Shown: positions 43,016 through 54,528, counted from the first letter of the stretch. The stretch is 64,000 nucleotides of DNA from Merluccius polli (GCA_030340625.1 JAOPHQ010005418.1:1-64000); one strand, 5' to 3'. Notes: a model not told the origin generated them from the letters alone. Made by a program: numbers and translations.

Positions 43016-44664
43016 TCGGTGTCTTTCGGGGCCGGTGCCTGTTCTGCACCCCCCTGGATTCCTGTCACCTGTTTGGAAAATGCTGCAACTAGTGCCGTTA
43101 GTTGATCATAGTATGGCTTGTAGGTCAGGAATGGAGTGGGTGGGTCTGTTACCCCCCTAGCTCCGGGTCCTGGGAACTGCTGACCACAGACAAGCTCATA
43201 TGGTGTGAACCCTGTAGCGGAGTGTACTGAACTCCTTGTTGACATTAAGGCTAGCGGAAGGGCTTCTAGCCAGCTAAGTTTACTGTGTGCACATATTTTA
43301 CCAATCTTTCCCTTCAGTGTCTGGTTCATCCTTTCGACTTTACCTTGAGACTGAGGATGGTAGACTGTACCAAAAGTATGTTTCAAGCCTAGCTTAGCTT
43401 CCACCTCTTGCAGGTGTTTGTTTTTGAAATGTGTGCCATTGTCAGACCTTATTCTCCTTGGGAAAACATGATTAGGGATGTAATGATTAATCAAGAATTT
43501 AGCCACAGTTTCTGCGTCTTCCTTTTTTGCGGGTACAGCCTCTGGCCAGCCAGTGTCTGCATCCACGGCCACCAAGAGGTATCTGTACCCCTTGACACGA
43601 TGTATCATGTCTGTATAGTCAATTATGATCTCTTGACCTGGTAAGGCCGGCAGAGGAAATTTCCCTTGGTGTGGTTTTACTGTGGGTCTTATATTGTACA
43701 CATTACAAATGCTGCATTCTTTGATATGGTTCTCAATCATTGCGGGTAAAAATGGATGCCACCAGTGAATCAACTGATGTGTTATTTGTCTACTGCCACT
43801 ATGTGTCGGTCCGTGTGCTTCCTGGAGCATCACTTGTGTCAGTCCTGGAGGGAGGACTGGCCTTCCCTCCGGTCCCCTCCATAGTCCTTCAGTCTGTACT
43901 GCTCCCCTGCCCACCCATACACTCTTATCCTGAGCTGAGGCTTTCTCCTGCTCTTTCCTTAGCATGTCTTCGTCACAAGGGGGCAGTATGTCATGCACTG
44001 TCTTGTTCGCCTGTACCATTATGTACTGTGTCCCATAGCCGGCTTTCAGTTTAGCCGCCTGGTCTGCAGCGTCATTTCCTCCAGCAGTCAGTGTCTCAGT
44101 CTTGTCATGTCCTTTGTACTTAATTACTGCAAATGATTCCCATTGCTGCCGTGTGACTGCTTCTGTCTCTAGTAAATCTGTGTCAAGGTCTAACTTCCCG
44201 CCTCTTACATTGATAACAGGGGCTTGGATTCCCCCTGGTATGATAACAGCGTACGGGAGAGGTATTTTCATGTCGGCTGTGTCGTCAGAGGCTGTGTGTG
44301 CCCTTAGTGCCTCTGTGTCTGGGTCTAGTTGGGGGGCTGTTGGTCCCGTCGGTGAAGCAGTCACAGTCTCAGTCTTAGTCACCGTCCTGGGTTTGTTTCT
44401 GTCCTTCTGAGCTTCTAATGCTACACATGCTAATGCTATTGTATGCACTGACGCTCTCCTCTCCTCTTTCTCTTCTAGTACTGCTCTCCACTTCTTCTTT
44501 GTTCCCCAACTTTGCTCTCCCTCTTCTGCCTTGTGCCTTTCTAACTCTCTTAACACAGTCCTCTCGGCCTCCGCTAGATAGGGCAACAATCTGTCCTGCT
44601 CCTCATCTCCAGATATCTGTCCCTTCTCCTGGAGCCACATCCAGGTCACCTCGTGACCCTCCAT
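42949..44664 (-). pseudogene. gag-pol: gag matrix fused in frame to RNase H end and integrase
   Basis: An open frame of 571 residues with a large internal deletion. Residues 1 to about 165 are gag N-terminus (charged helical, MA-like). From about 170 it is the RNase H C-terminus (KYKGHDKTETLTAGGNDAA, 182-200). The integrase zinc region follows (H residues at 284-300, CSIC at 317-320). The integrase core has D349 (IIIDYTD), D408 (RSDNGTH) and E444 (GKVERMNQ), giving DD35E spacing. All catalytic integrase residues are present. Capsid, nucleocapsid, protease and RT are missing. Confidence 0.9.
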
Positions 44665-46277
44665 TATCTTTCCCTGTGTATTCGGTGTTCACCCACTAAT
44701 CAATTGGAGCCTGATTTGTTTCCATTGCTCTCCTATGGTGTCCCCAGGACACCCCCCACATTCTTTGAACTCTGATAAGTTCCCCGTCCATTTTTCACCC
44801 ACTATCTTAACCAGTACACACCTTAACAACAAAATGTTTTTATACACATACAGGGTCGGTGTGAATGACTCACGGTCTGCTCTCTGCACGAAATATTGCC
44901 GAGTGAGACAACCTTCTAGGCTGAAATTGTTCAGTCCGGTCTCACTCAGGCTCCGTGCAGAAACTTTTAGACACACTTTCCCCGTATCCAACCACCCGTT
45001 TTCCCCACAAAACAGAAAATATATATTTTTTAAAATGTTTATTGTTTTGATACCCCACAGACAGGCATTAGACGAGAATTATGAGAATCTCACGAAAAGT
45101 CTAACCCCTGGAACCACCCACACAATACTCAATAGTTACATAACCAGCCTTTTTAACAGTTTCACATTCAACATGTTCGACTATTATGTTCAAATGTTTG
45201 CATTGCAATATATCGTATGAACTCATGCTATTTGTACCCCTGGCGTTACCTTTTCGCTAGTACAAACTATTTTAGTGCCGACTCGAACGGTCACGGGAAA
45301 GGATACCCTTGGGTTACTCTGGTTTCTGGTTTCAAGGTTTCTGGATCCCAGAACGCGGGAGACAAAGGGTGGGTAGGTAGAACACGGTTTATTGTAAAAC
45401 CTCAACAACAAAAACAAAGGCGATGAAGGTTGAAGCAGGAGCGGGCAGGCAAGGTAGGTGGAGTACTGGAGACTACGGGAAAACGAGGTCCGTTCCCAGG
45501 TGAGAGATCGAGGTCTGGGGAAGAGGGCAAACAAGGTATGAATCCAACGGAAAAAAAAACACGCAAAATACTCATAAACAGAATGCGACTAGGAATGCTA
45601 GGGCGAGACACTGGTACCGTGTGTGACGGAATACTCTGGCGCTGGAGGGACGTTTGAGCTAGCCTTATAAAGGAGTCCCAATTGGGAACAGGTGTGCCTC
45701 GTGATTGCGAGTTCCAAAAGCCACGTCCCGCACCTGCCCACAACCAATGCCTGTGGAAGAAGAAAGGCCCACCAAGGGCAACACACAACACAGGGGGAAA
45801 AACACACACACAAAAAACTCCCCCTGTGCAAACATAATCAAACCATGACATATTCTCCCCCTCTCAGAGTTCCCTCTTCTGGTCTTGAAAGGAACCAGCT
45901 ACCTTGGGGTCCCGGAACCTCTTTTACCCTGCCAACTTATATACTATGGCGAGTACAGGGCGGAATTTAAACCGCTGGTGCTTTGTGGGGCTCTTCCTCC
46001 CCAACTGGCTTCCAACCCTCGGGCGGTCTCTGCTCGTACGTTTTCACGGCAGGTCCCCTTTTGGCAACCTCCTTAAGGGAGCAGCCCCTATATTGCACAC
46101 TATACTGGTTTAGACTATGTCTAGGACGGGTATCACAAGTGACTTCAAAACAGTTTTGACAATGCCCAATCACAGAATTTTGTTATAACAGGCTTCTGCT
46201 TACCTTTTTCTTATGTGGATCCACGTAGTTCTGCTGTCACTCGGTCCTCTCGTCCGCTGTGTCACTTCTTCGTCTTC
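44665..46277 (-). other. Provirus leader with inserted solo LTR
   Basis: The 5' untranslated leader between the primer binding site and the gag ATG. 44691-45140 aligns with the old ERV at 46847-47310. 45233-45850 is a foreign solo LTR. 45855-46277 is leader with no recognised coding region. Confidence 0.7.
45233..45850 (-). mobile_element. Solo LTR of a different LTR retrotransposon
   Basis: In sense it starts TGTCATGGTTTGATTATG (45850) and ends GGGGTACA (45233), 618 bp. It has a TATA-like CTTTATAAGG (plus 45662-45671 region) and AATAAA (plus GGTTTATTG near 45388). Short TATT flanks (45229-45232, 45851-45854) may be its TSD. The style is that of fish Ty3/gypsy LTRs, and it is unrelated to the provirus LTR. 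It inserted in the leader after or during proviral evolution. Confidence 0.75.
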
Positions 46278-46295
46278 ATCACGTCAGGGTCACCA
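46278..46295 (-). promoter_or_regulatory. Primer binding site, tRNA-Trp type
   Basis: In sense TGGTGACCCTGACGTGAT, three bases after the 5' LTR. It is complementary to the vertebrate tRNA-Trp 3' end with one mismatch (A for G on the tRNA-like strand), from memory of that tRNA. Confidence 0.75.
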
Positions 46296-46298
46296 AAT

Positions 46299-46846
46299 TG
46301 TTGTGAGAAGCAGTTTCTCTTGAAACTCTTACTCACGCGTGTTCTTTAATGAAGCGATAGAAGAAGTTGTTTAGCTTTAAGACATAATCAGTTTTATTGT
46401 TAACACCAGTATAATGTGCAGAGTTTTACAGATATCTGGGCCCAACTATGTTTCCCTGACCGAACAACAAAGTGTGTGTGTGTCAGTTCACGAAGTCTGC
46501 GCACACCTATCTCTGGCCCAAGATGTTATATACACAAAACAGTGAAAACGTCATCACAAGGGCTGGCTGTTGACGTCTTCCCACCTCATTCTCGTGTTAT
46601 CTGACTCCCAGCGTTCTTTACATGTACAGAGACAAGCCTGCCTGTTCTTTGCTATCATATGATTACCACTATGTACTCTGCACATGTCACCAACAATGTA
46701 CTCATTCTGATCATGAGGAGTTGCTTCTATAATTATATGCCTCTGCTTATCTCATGATTCTGTCTTACTTCAGCAGAAAGGCACCGAGGTTAGTGTGACC
46801 CAAATCATTGGTCGTATAATAGATATAAAATATAACCATACCTTCA
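46299..46846 (-). repeat. Provirus 5' LTR
   Basis: 548 bp, TGTTGTGAG...ACCTTCA on plus, near-identical to 38658-39196. It adds 7 bases (TAGAAGA region, about 46357-46365) and one extra TG. As 5' LTR in the minus sense it would carry the promoter. Confidence 0.95.
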
Positions 46847-47310
46847 GGCGGAAACCCACTAATCAATTGAAACTTAATTTGTTTCCACTGTTCTCCTACG
46901 GTGTCTTCAGGACACCCCCCATATTCTTTACACTCTCTGTTGAATTCTCCGTCCATTTTAACACAGTATTTTAAACACTACACACCCTAACAACAAAAAT
47001 TATTTACGCATACAGGGTCGGTGTGAATGACTCACGGTCTGCTTTCTGCACGAAATATTGCCCAGTGAGACAAGCTTCTAGGCTGAATAAACTTTCAGTC
47101 CGGTCTCACTCTAGGGGTCCTCCCAGGCTTCGTACAGAAACTTTTAGACACACTTTTCCCATATCCAACCACCCGTTTTCCCTACAGAACAGAAAACATT
47201 TTTGAAAAATGTTATTGTTTTGACACCCCACAGAACAGACGTTAGACGAGATTTATGAGAATCTCACGAAAAGTCTAACTCCTGGAACCACCCACACAAT
47301 ACACAATCTT
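46847..47310 (-). pseudogene. Old ERV leader, segment 1 of 3
   Basis: Aligns with 44691-45140 of the young provirus (CCCACTAATCAATTG...; GGGTCGGTGTGAATGACTCA; AGACGAGATTTATGAGAATC). It begins with the GGCG TSD copy of the provirus. Similarity fades after about 47310, followed by unassigned DNA to 47595. The old copy's 5' LTR was not found. Confidence 0.88.
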
Positions 47311-47718
47311 TACTTGGTGGATTCAGTTTGTTCAGCGAGCTAAAAAGTGACTGTATTACGAAGTACGGGATAAGACTAGTGTGTGTGTATATCATAACAC
47401 TGCTATTCACATCACACTATTATTCTCTGGGCTCAACTCTATTCCCTGGGAATGATCGCGCCACACAGGGGTCTAATGTGACATCGACAACATGGTGGGT
47501 CACATAAGCGCAAGGGCTTGCAAGCGGGAGGTTGTACACACACATGTATACAGTACGCACACATACACACACATGCACATGTACAGTATGTACACATACA
47601 TTCATAGCCTAGAAATCTAGACACCCCCTAGCGGCAGCAAATTTATTTGGCAGCCAGGTAGGTCTAGCACGGCTCCGTCGGCTTTTTGGTGCTGGAAACA
47701 CAAAGTATGTCAGACCAA

Positions 47719-47780
47719 TCACAGTGTGAGGGGCGGAGTCGAAAGCCGCCCGGCTTTCGACTCCGCCCCTCACGCTGTGA
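47719..47780. repeat. 30-bp-arm palindrome inside element
   Basis: TCACAGTGTGAGGGGCGGAG... (47719-47748), a CC spacer, then its reverse complement (47751-47780) with a single mismatch. Confidence 0.95.
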
Positions 47781-47817
47781 CGACAGAGTTGCGACGGTTC
47801 CGTGTTAGAGGTAAACA

Positions 47818-47964
47818 ATGGCTGCTGCTGCTGGCGAACGGCTGTCTTTCGACTCGGCTTTGGCCGCAACTCTTCAAGACTTGAAGTTAACATTATATTT
47901 GAGAAAAGAACAAAGAACGGCACTGAAGTCTTTCCTCGAAAATAAATATGTATTCGGAGTTTTG
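47818..47964 (+). pseudogene. RecQ-like helicase N-terminal remnant
   Basis: ATG at 47818 opens about 49 residues. The second half, LRKEQRTALKSFLENKYVFG plus VL, matches the stretch immediately before the Walker A motif of RecQ-like helicases (lKxeQ..al..FL..kDVfgVLPTGyGKS). The frame diverges exactly before the PTGxGKS nucleotide loop, so no helicase activity can remain. It indicates that the parent autonomous element, or a captured gene, encoded such a helicase. Family match is by memory. Confidence 0.5.
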
Positions 47965-48157
47965 ATTAATTGCGTAGTCAGAGCCGTCGCTCTGACTACC
48001 TCACCTTCTTCGTTGCTCTGATTGGTTGTAGCGCTATCCTATTGCGTGCAGAGGGAACTTGAAAGACAACCGTTTATCCCGCCCACACTGCCAATGGAGC
48101 TGCGCCAGACCCTACGTCTTTCTGATGTGGGTCTGGCTTGCCAGGCTAATACATTCA

Positions 48158-48420
48158 TACAGTACACACACATGTGCATACAGTTCACACAAGCATACAT
48201 GCATACAGTATGCACACACACACATACAGTACATATCCACACGCAAACAGTAAGCACTCAGACACGTACAGTAAGTACACATGCATATAGTATGTACACA
48301 CATGCATACGGTATGTACACACATGCATACAGTATGCACACATGCATACAATATGTATACATATTGTATGCATAAAGCTCCAAGAACACACACAGACATG
48401 CAGATGTCCACGCACACTCA
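48158..48420. repeat. CATACAGTATG/CACA-rich satellite stretch
   Basis: Irregular repeats of ACACATGCATACAGTATGT, partly palindromic, continuing the sequence left of the element at 47530-47600. Long frames here (Cys/Val or His/Thr-rich) are artefacts of the repeat. Confidence 0.85.
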
Positions 48421-48492
48421 CTTAACAAGAAAAATTACATACTGCAAATGCTGCAGCTGCACTTCACCAAGGAATATATAATTCACAAATAG

Positions 48493-48524
48493 AATAGTTG
48501 TGTATCTATAGATACACAACTATT
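48493..48524. repeat. Perfect 32-bp palindrome
   Basis: AATAGTTGTGTATCTA followed directly by its reverse complement with no spacer. Confidence 0.95.
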
Positions 48525-48833
48525 ATATTTCTACAATGCCTAAAATATACAAAATAATGAGTTTACTCATTCTTTTACAGAATATTACCACTTAATAAGA
48601 GAGACTAAAGATATAGACACAAAAGTTAAAATAATAGTATCTATCAGCATTAACAGCAGCGGTGTATGTCTATGACATTGTTTATCATGAAGGAATAAGA
48701 ATCCCTGATCAGAGAAATTTAAAGAACAAAAGAAGTTAGAGAAGAAAAGGTAGAAGTGAGGAAGTCCACCAGGACCAATTAGTCTAAGAGCTTCCTGCTC
48801 CTCATTTTGTCTTCCACTAATTATGAGATGCTC

Positions 48834-48875
<42 letters not shown>

Positions 48876-49843
48876 TGAGTGTGTGTGTATGATGTGTTGA
48901 AACCTATGCTGTGATCGAGTGACAGATCACATGCACCATCTCTCTCGCTCGCTCTCTCTCCTGTCCTCTCAATTGCCCCAGCACCTCTCTCAATCATCTG
49001 GCGCGTTTTTCTTTTTCTCCTTAATCTACCTCCATGGACAATTTTTGACTAATCTGATAAGAGTCAAGCTCAGAGCAGATTAGTCAAACGGTTAGGAGCT
49101 GCACCCCCCCCCCCCCCCCCCCCCCCATCCTACTCTCCACTCTGTATCCTCTCTCTCTCTCTCTCTCTCTCTCACTCACACATGCACACATACACTCTTA
49201 CATGCTAGACCCCCGGCCACTTGAAGGGCTATTTTTTGCCCTGCCTCACTAAATAAGGCTGTGGAGCATGGCCATGCGGGCGGGTGGGCCGGAGGAAGGG
49301 TGAGAGGTCTGTGCCTCCTACCTGGGTATATAAACCCTGGGACGGATGGGGTTGACTCCTACCATGCTGCCCTCCTTGTTTGCTCTTTTTTTTTACCATC
49401 AGTATTTTATATATTTTTGCATTCTGGTGCCAGTGAATTATGTTGTCCTCCCTTGCCGGTTTAGTTTAGTGTAGGAGACTATGCAGGGATTGCTGTTGTA
49501 TCGTTGTTTTGGTGCTTTGTGTTTGATAAAAGTGAATGCGTGGAATATTCGGGACAAATGGACAAAAAGAAAGTAAGAGCTAAAAAGTCCTGCAACTTTA
49601 GAATCTCCTCTCTCTTTAAAGCCAGAGCCATAACAAGGTTTCATTCTTTCTTTCTTTTTTCTTTCTTTTCCAACACACCACTATTCCTGCGGATCTCTCC
49701 TCTGTCCTTATTATCTGCTCTTTCCAATTTCGCCTGTGTTCCCCAGCAAGACTCATTTAGTCACTTTTCATTATGTTCCTCCTTTCATCCCTCTCTCCCT
49801 CCCCTCTTCCTCCCCTGCTCTCTGCAATTTGTCCTTTAGCATG

Positions 49844-49916
<73 letters not shown>

Positions 49917-50160
49917 CACCCTCATCCTGGGTCAATTTGGTCAGCTGTTCCTAACTGTACATAGCCTGGGCAGCTGGTCGTCTTTGCATTTCCACTCATG
50001 AACAGAGATCAAGACTGAGAACCTCAACTACTCCCATAGTTTGTATTGTATTTTTTAAAATTGTTTCTCCCTCTGCTTTTTTTCCCTCATCTGAGAGCTG
50101 GCAGGTCCCGTGACCTCCTCCTCTTTTCCATTTCTCTTATTCACATCTCCTCCTCTCCTC
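48525..50160. other. Non-coding stretch, microsatellites and possible regulatory DNA
   Basis: Contains (GT)n 48837-48871, a poly-C run at about 49105-49126, (TC)n at 49151-49172 and a long (TC)n at 49849-49914. 48760-48840 (GGACCAATTAGTCTAAG; CACTAATTATGAGATG) and an 11-bp inverted pair TGACTAATCTG/CAGATTAGTCA (about 49046-49087) look like possible homeodomain-type sites. A TATA-like GTATATAAAC lies at 49325-49334. No gene could be supported. Confidence 0.45.
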
Positions 50161-51014
50161 GTCGCATCCTTAAACTCTCTATCGCTGATTCAGCTGCCGG
50201 GGAACAGAGAGACACACTGCCTGCAGCCACTCTGCGCTGGCCCACCACCACTCTCACACTCTGGTATGTGATCTCTGTGTGCTTATCCGTGTGTGTGTGT
50301 GTGTGAGCGAGCATGCATTTGTTTTGTCTCTCTGTGTGTGTCCTAGTGTATGTGGATTGTGGTGCAGTTGATTCTTCAAGTGATCTTTAGCCACAGGCAG
50401 GCAGGAAGGCAGGGGGATGGACAAATGACAGACAGGTAGACAGGCAGAGCTCTGTTAGTTCTGCCTGTCTTCACCTCTCTGTCATCTAACGGTGTTAGAG
50501 CAGTGCAGCTTCAGTGTTGGTGGCAGATCCAGCTGAGGGCAGATAACCAGTAGCTGCTGCTCTTCCACATGTGCGTTCAAAAGGTCAGAGGTTATTGCTG
50601 GGGTTGAGTACTCCCTGAGTAAAGGTCTGTGCACAGCCTTTTTTTTCATTGCGAACAAAAACCATGGCGAACAAATCATCTGAACTATCTTGACAGCTAA
50701 ATGTCCACAGTCTTTACAATTAAAATTAAACTAACTGGTCAGCTGAACAAATTGTATTTTTTTTAAAATCATTCTCTATTGACTTGGTAATTATTCACAA
50801 CATTTTTTTTAACTTACAGTCCTGCAACTAAGCACATTTTGAATGGTGTAGACTTTGCCTAAGCCTTGCTTACTGTGCATTTAGACAAGTGTATGGTGTT
50901 AAACCAAGGTGACTCAGCTGTGCATGGATATAGAAGAAGATCGCTGAGTGGTCTAACTTGGCTGTGCTGCTACATTCTATGTCATTGGTGGCCTCAACAC
51001 TATGAATAGGCATG

Positions 51015-51048
<34 letters not shown>

Positions 51049-51247
51049 TCACAAATATACCCACACACACATATATTGCCCAGCCCTACACACACACACA
51101 TATACACAGACGTGTATAACTTTTTTGAGACCAGGGAGAGATAAAAAAGGAGGGAATGTTTTAAAGTGGGAACATAAGGTCTATAAACAGAGGAAAGAGG
51201 ACTTTGCACATGCTGCGACCTCCCCAACCCTTTTGCATCTCTCTCTG

Positions 51248-51283
<36 letters not shown>

Positions 51284-51896
51284 TCTCCTTGTCTCTCCAT
51301 GGAGCAAGGCTAATTTTACCCGGTTAGCAGATACTGGGGAGCAGCAGTGGTCAGCTGTCTGTCAAGTGTCCTGTGGGCCTGACAGCTCCTATAGTGGAAC
51401 ACACTGTGGGTTGCTGTGTGGAGGCATCAGGTTTCCCCCATCCTGCTTCTATCATGGACTTCCATGCAGTTGTAGCTGTCGTATTACATGCACAGCCATA
51501 ATATCCACCCAACCAGCCTGCAATGTGTGTCCTTAAGCTGTCCTGTAGAGCACAGGGGGCGAGGAGAGAGAGAGAGAGAGAGAGAGAGAGGGATTGGCAT
51601 CATTGCTAACTTCACCTCACCAGTGTTTCCATGAAATGCAACGTGCTCCCTGTACAACACCAACACACTACAACTTTTACAATGGAGAGGTTAGGGAAAT
51701 TGATGCCAGGTACTGCCTATTGTTCTTCCAATTTAATGCACTAAAGGTATGCACCACCTTGGCTGTATATTACACCGTGGCCTTATCTTGAGAATCTACA
51801 GCATTTAGCATTTTCTCCCTGGAGAAATAGTAATTCCCTGCCTGGAATATGTGGTGTGGTGAGCAGGAGTGGATATTTCTCTCTAGTAAGTGGAGG

Positions 51897-51975
<79 letters not shown>

Positions 51976-53871
51976 CGTGCGTGTGTGTACTCTCTTGTTT
52001 ACTATCCACCCACCCCCTGGGATAGTGATTTACACAGACCACCGTTCTTTTGTTGGGGGGAGAGCAATAGAGAGAGGGGGGGTAGAAAGAGGGGAATAAG
52101 GGCGGAAGATAGAGAGGGAAGGGACAGAAGTGTGATTTATGGAAGAGACTTTTAGTTTAATTACTGAGAGGACCAGGCTAGTAGTACTTACAGGCTAGGT
52201 ACACTAGTGTCCAGCTGGACATTTTGGATGGGGGGCGGAAGGGTTGTTGGTGCACAATCCAACAAAGGCTAAAGATAGGCATGGACATATTATATATAAT
52301 ATATATACAGTATATTGCGTATGTTCCATGGTTTAGAAATCACTGGCTCCTGAAACAAATTGCATATTACTACCTACATCTACCTGTTTCTGCTTTTGCA
52401 CACTCAGCAAACATGAAACACTTGTAATGGACCAAGAACATACAGCGATAGGCTTTCAAAGATTTCCAACGTAGGTGGCCTTTGTTGTGGACTGTAATGG
52501 ACATCCTTGTCAAATAAAATGTGAATATTGTCTAAATGTCAGTGCTGCACTGTATCTCTACTTATGCTTAGAGATGAGTTTCACAATGTTGGCCTGCATG
52601 CTCATATAGCAGGTAGCAACCAAAGTAGAAAACTGACAAAAAATTAAAATATACTTCAGTTTGGACGTTTTGACCATGGCTGGCCCTGAATGAGGAATGC
52701 TTGGTGCAATGCAATGCAATTATCTGCACCTCATTTACTGTCTTACTTTGTTATGTACACATTCACACATGCACACACAAAACACACACACAGTTACCAT
52801 TTTTCACAACCATTTCTATTCTTGGCTATCCTCTATGTGCCCACATTTATGGAATCATATATCCTAACTGGTCCTAACTGGACCATAAGGGAAAAAATAG
52901 GAAGAACTTACTGCTATTCTGCCACAATAAAAGCACAAACACAGATTTGCAGATACACACACACACTTGCACGCACAACACACACACGTATACAGACACA
53001 CACAAACACACACATACTTTACCATTATTTCCTGTATACTTCCTTTTTCTTTTCTGCCATAGGCTTGCTTAACACCTCCTTCTGTGCGTTCATTAGTAGA
53101 GTGACACTAGCAACGGTTCAATTCATTAAAAGAGCAAGTCAGCCTTTGTGCATTTACCTATAAATTGGTATTGATTGCTGAGGGGACAGGCAAAGAGGAG
53201 GGTAGCTGGGTGGGGTGAATAGCGGGCAGGGGGTAGGGCATGGGGGGAGGGGGGGGGATCAGGCACTGAGGATAATGGGAGGGGCCAGGGGGTCTCAGGT
53301 GCGTTGGGTTCACTCAACCAACAATGGCATTTGATGGCTCACGCTAGCAAAAAACATACATATACACACAAACACGTGTGCACATACAGACACGCGCGCG
53401 TGCAACACACATGCACCACACTGCACCACTTCATACCAGGCACATGACACAACAAATCCAAACCAGAACACAACACACCGCACACACACGAGTGGAACCA
53501 CAGAACTAAGCACTGCACCACACCATGATGCACCTAGAAGTGCAGGTGCAAGTCGTCTCCACATTGCCATTTCTTCAACATCTTCCTGGCTCTCACTTCA
53601 CAGTTCCAGTTAGTTTGATGCTGAGCAATTAGACCCATTGAGACAGAGAGTGGGAGGGACAGATTGGGACAGGGATAGAAAGAGAGAATGAGAGCGGGAT
53701 AGCAAAATAGATGATGGGGGAGAGTTTGGAGGAAGATGGGACAATGGTGAAAGTGTGCAGGGAAAGGGGTGGAGAGAGCAGGAAAAGCAGTAAAGTAAGT
53801 TGGGGACTGCGTATCATATAGACTGCATGGGACAAAGTGAGAGAAGAAGATGAATGGCACAGTGGTGGTGG

Positions 53872-53929
<58 letters not shown>

Positions 53930-54234
53930 CTTCTAGGGAATTCTAGGACTGGTGGGACAAGCTGCTCTGTGTAGGACTAAAAGTTTTCCTCAGAGAGAGA
54001 GATTAAGATGAAGGCAGGTAGACAGCGAGCAAGAGTGAAAGACAGAGAGACAAATGGACAGGAGAAAGTGAATGGTGGGAAAGAACCAGAGCTGGAATGA
54101 GTGAAGTAAAAAAGAGAGTTGGGGATAATACAGGGAGTGAAAGTATGTGCGTGTGTGTGTGTGTGTGTGTGTGCGCGTGCATGAGTACTTGCGCGTCAGC
54201 GTGGGGGTGTGTGTGTGTCTGTGTGTGCGTGTGT
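50161..54234. other. Microsatellite-rich non-coding DNA
   Basis: Simple repeats include (CA)n 51017-51046, (TC)n 51239-51287, (GA)n 51562-51591, (TG)n 51902-51975 and (GA)n 53876-53927. The sequence between is unique-looking, with only repeat-driven or short chance ORFs. A weak donor-like site (CTG|GTATGTG, 50264) follows a GC-richer stretch at 50170-50262. Confidence 0.5.
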
Positions 54235-54247
54235 GTGAGAGAGAGAG

Positions 54248-54285
<38 letters not shown>

Positions 54286-54289
54286 TATA

Positions 54290-54528
54290 GAGAGCGAACG
54301 ACTGCAGAGGCAGCACCTGGGACACTGATGGAGAGAGGAGCCAAGCACCTCTTCCTTCCTTCTCTCCTCTTTCTGCCCTGCACTCCCGCTTTTACTGCTC
54401 AGACGCTTTGCTGCTCTTTGGTGCATCATCGGCCTGCGTGAAGCCGGGGCAGATGAGATAGGGGAGGTGGAGTAGGGGGGGTGGTGGTGGCAGCGTTATA
54501 TCCAACACCCAACAATCTGCACCGCTAG
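54290..54528 (+). other. Candidate non-coding first exon / 5' UTR
   Basis: A GC-richer, non-repetitive block follows a (GT)n/(GA)n tract (54151-54282) and ends in an excellent splice donor (GCTAG|GTAAGTA at 54528/54529). Its pyrimidine-rich, CT-rich body and position fit the 5' exon of a downstream gene outside the window. No start codon with a long frame is present. Prediction only. Confidence 0.25.

Larger units (their letters stand above)
38658..46846 (-). mobile_element. Young defective ERV provirus, gamma-like env
   Basis: 8.2 kb with two near-identical LTRs in the same orientation and a 4-bp TSD GGCG (38654-38657, 46847-46850), which fits class I/gamma-type retroviruses. Sense is minus: 5' LTR 46846-46299, primer binding site 46295-46278, leader, shortened gag-pol (44664-42949), env (42655 to about 40630), polypurine tract, 3' LTR 39196-38658. 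It lacks most of gag, protease and RT, and env is frameshifted. It cannot be autonomous as read. Confidence 0.92.
47605..48148 (+). mobile_element. TAGCCT-ended DNA element with 9-bp TSD, copy 1
   Basis: Ends TAGCCTAGAAATCTAGAC and GTCTGGCTTGCCAGGCTA are flanked by a perfect 9-bp TSD ATACATTCA (47596-47604, 48149-48157). It contains a 62-bp near-perfect palindrome (47719-47780) and the first codons of a RecQ-like helicase (47818-47964). A 9-bp TSD excludes hAT (8) and Harbinger (3) and is closest to Mutator-like behaviour; superfamily not assigned. Confidence 0.85.

Noticed and set aside
49736..49964. Ser/Leu repeat ORFs over (TC)n and Cys/Val or His/Thr ORFs over (GT)n/(CA)n tracts
   Set aside because: Translations of microsatellites; no start context or conserved domain.
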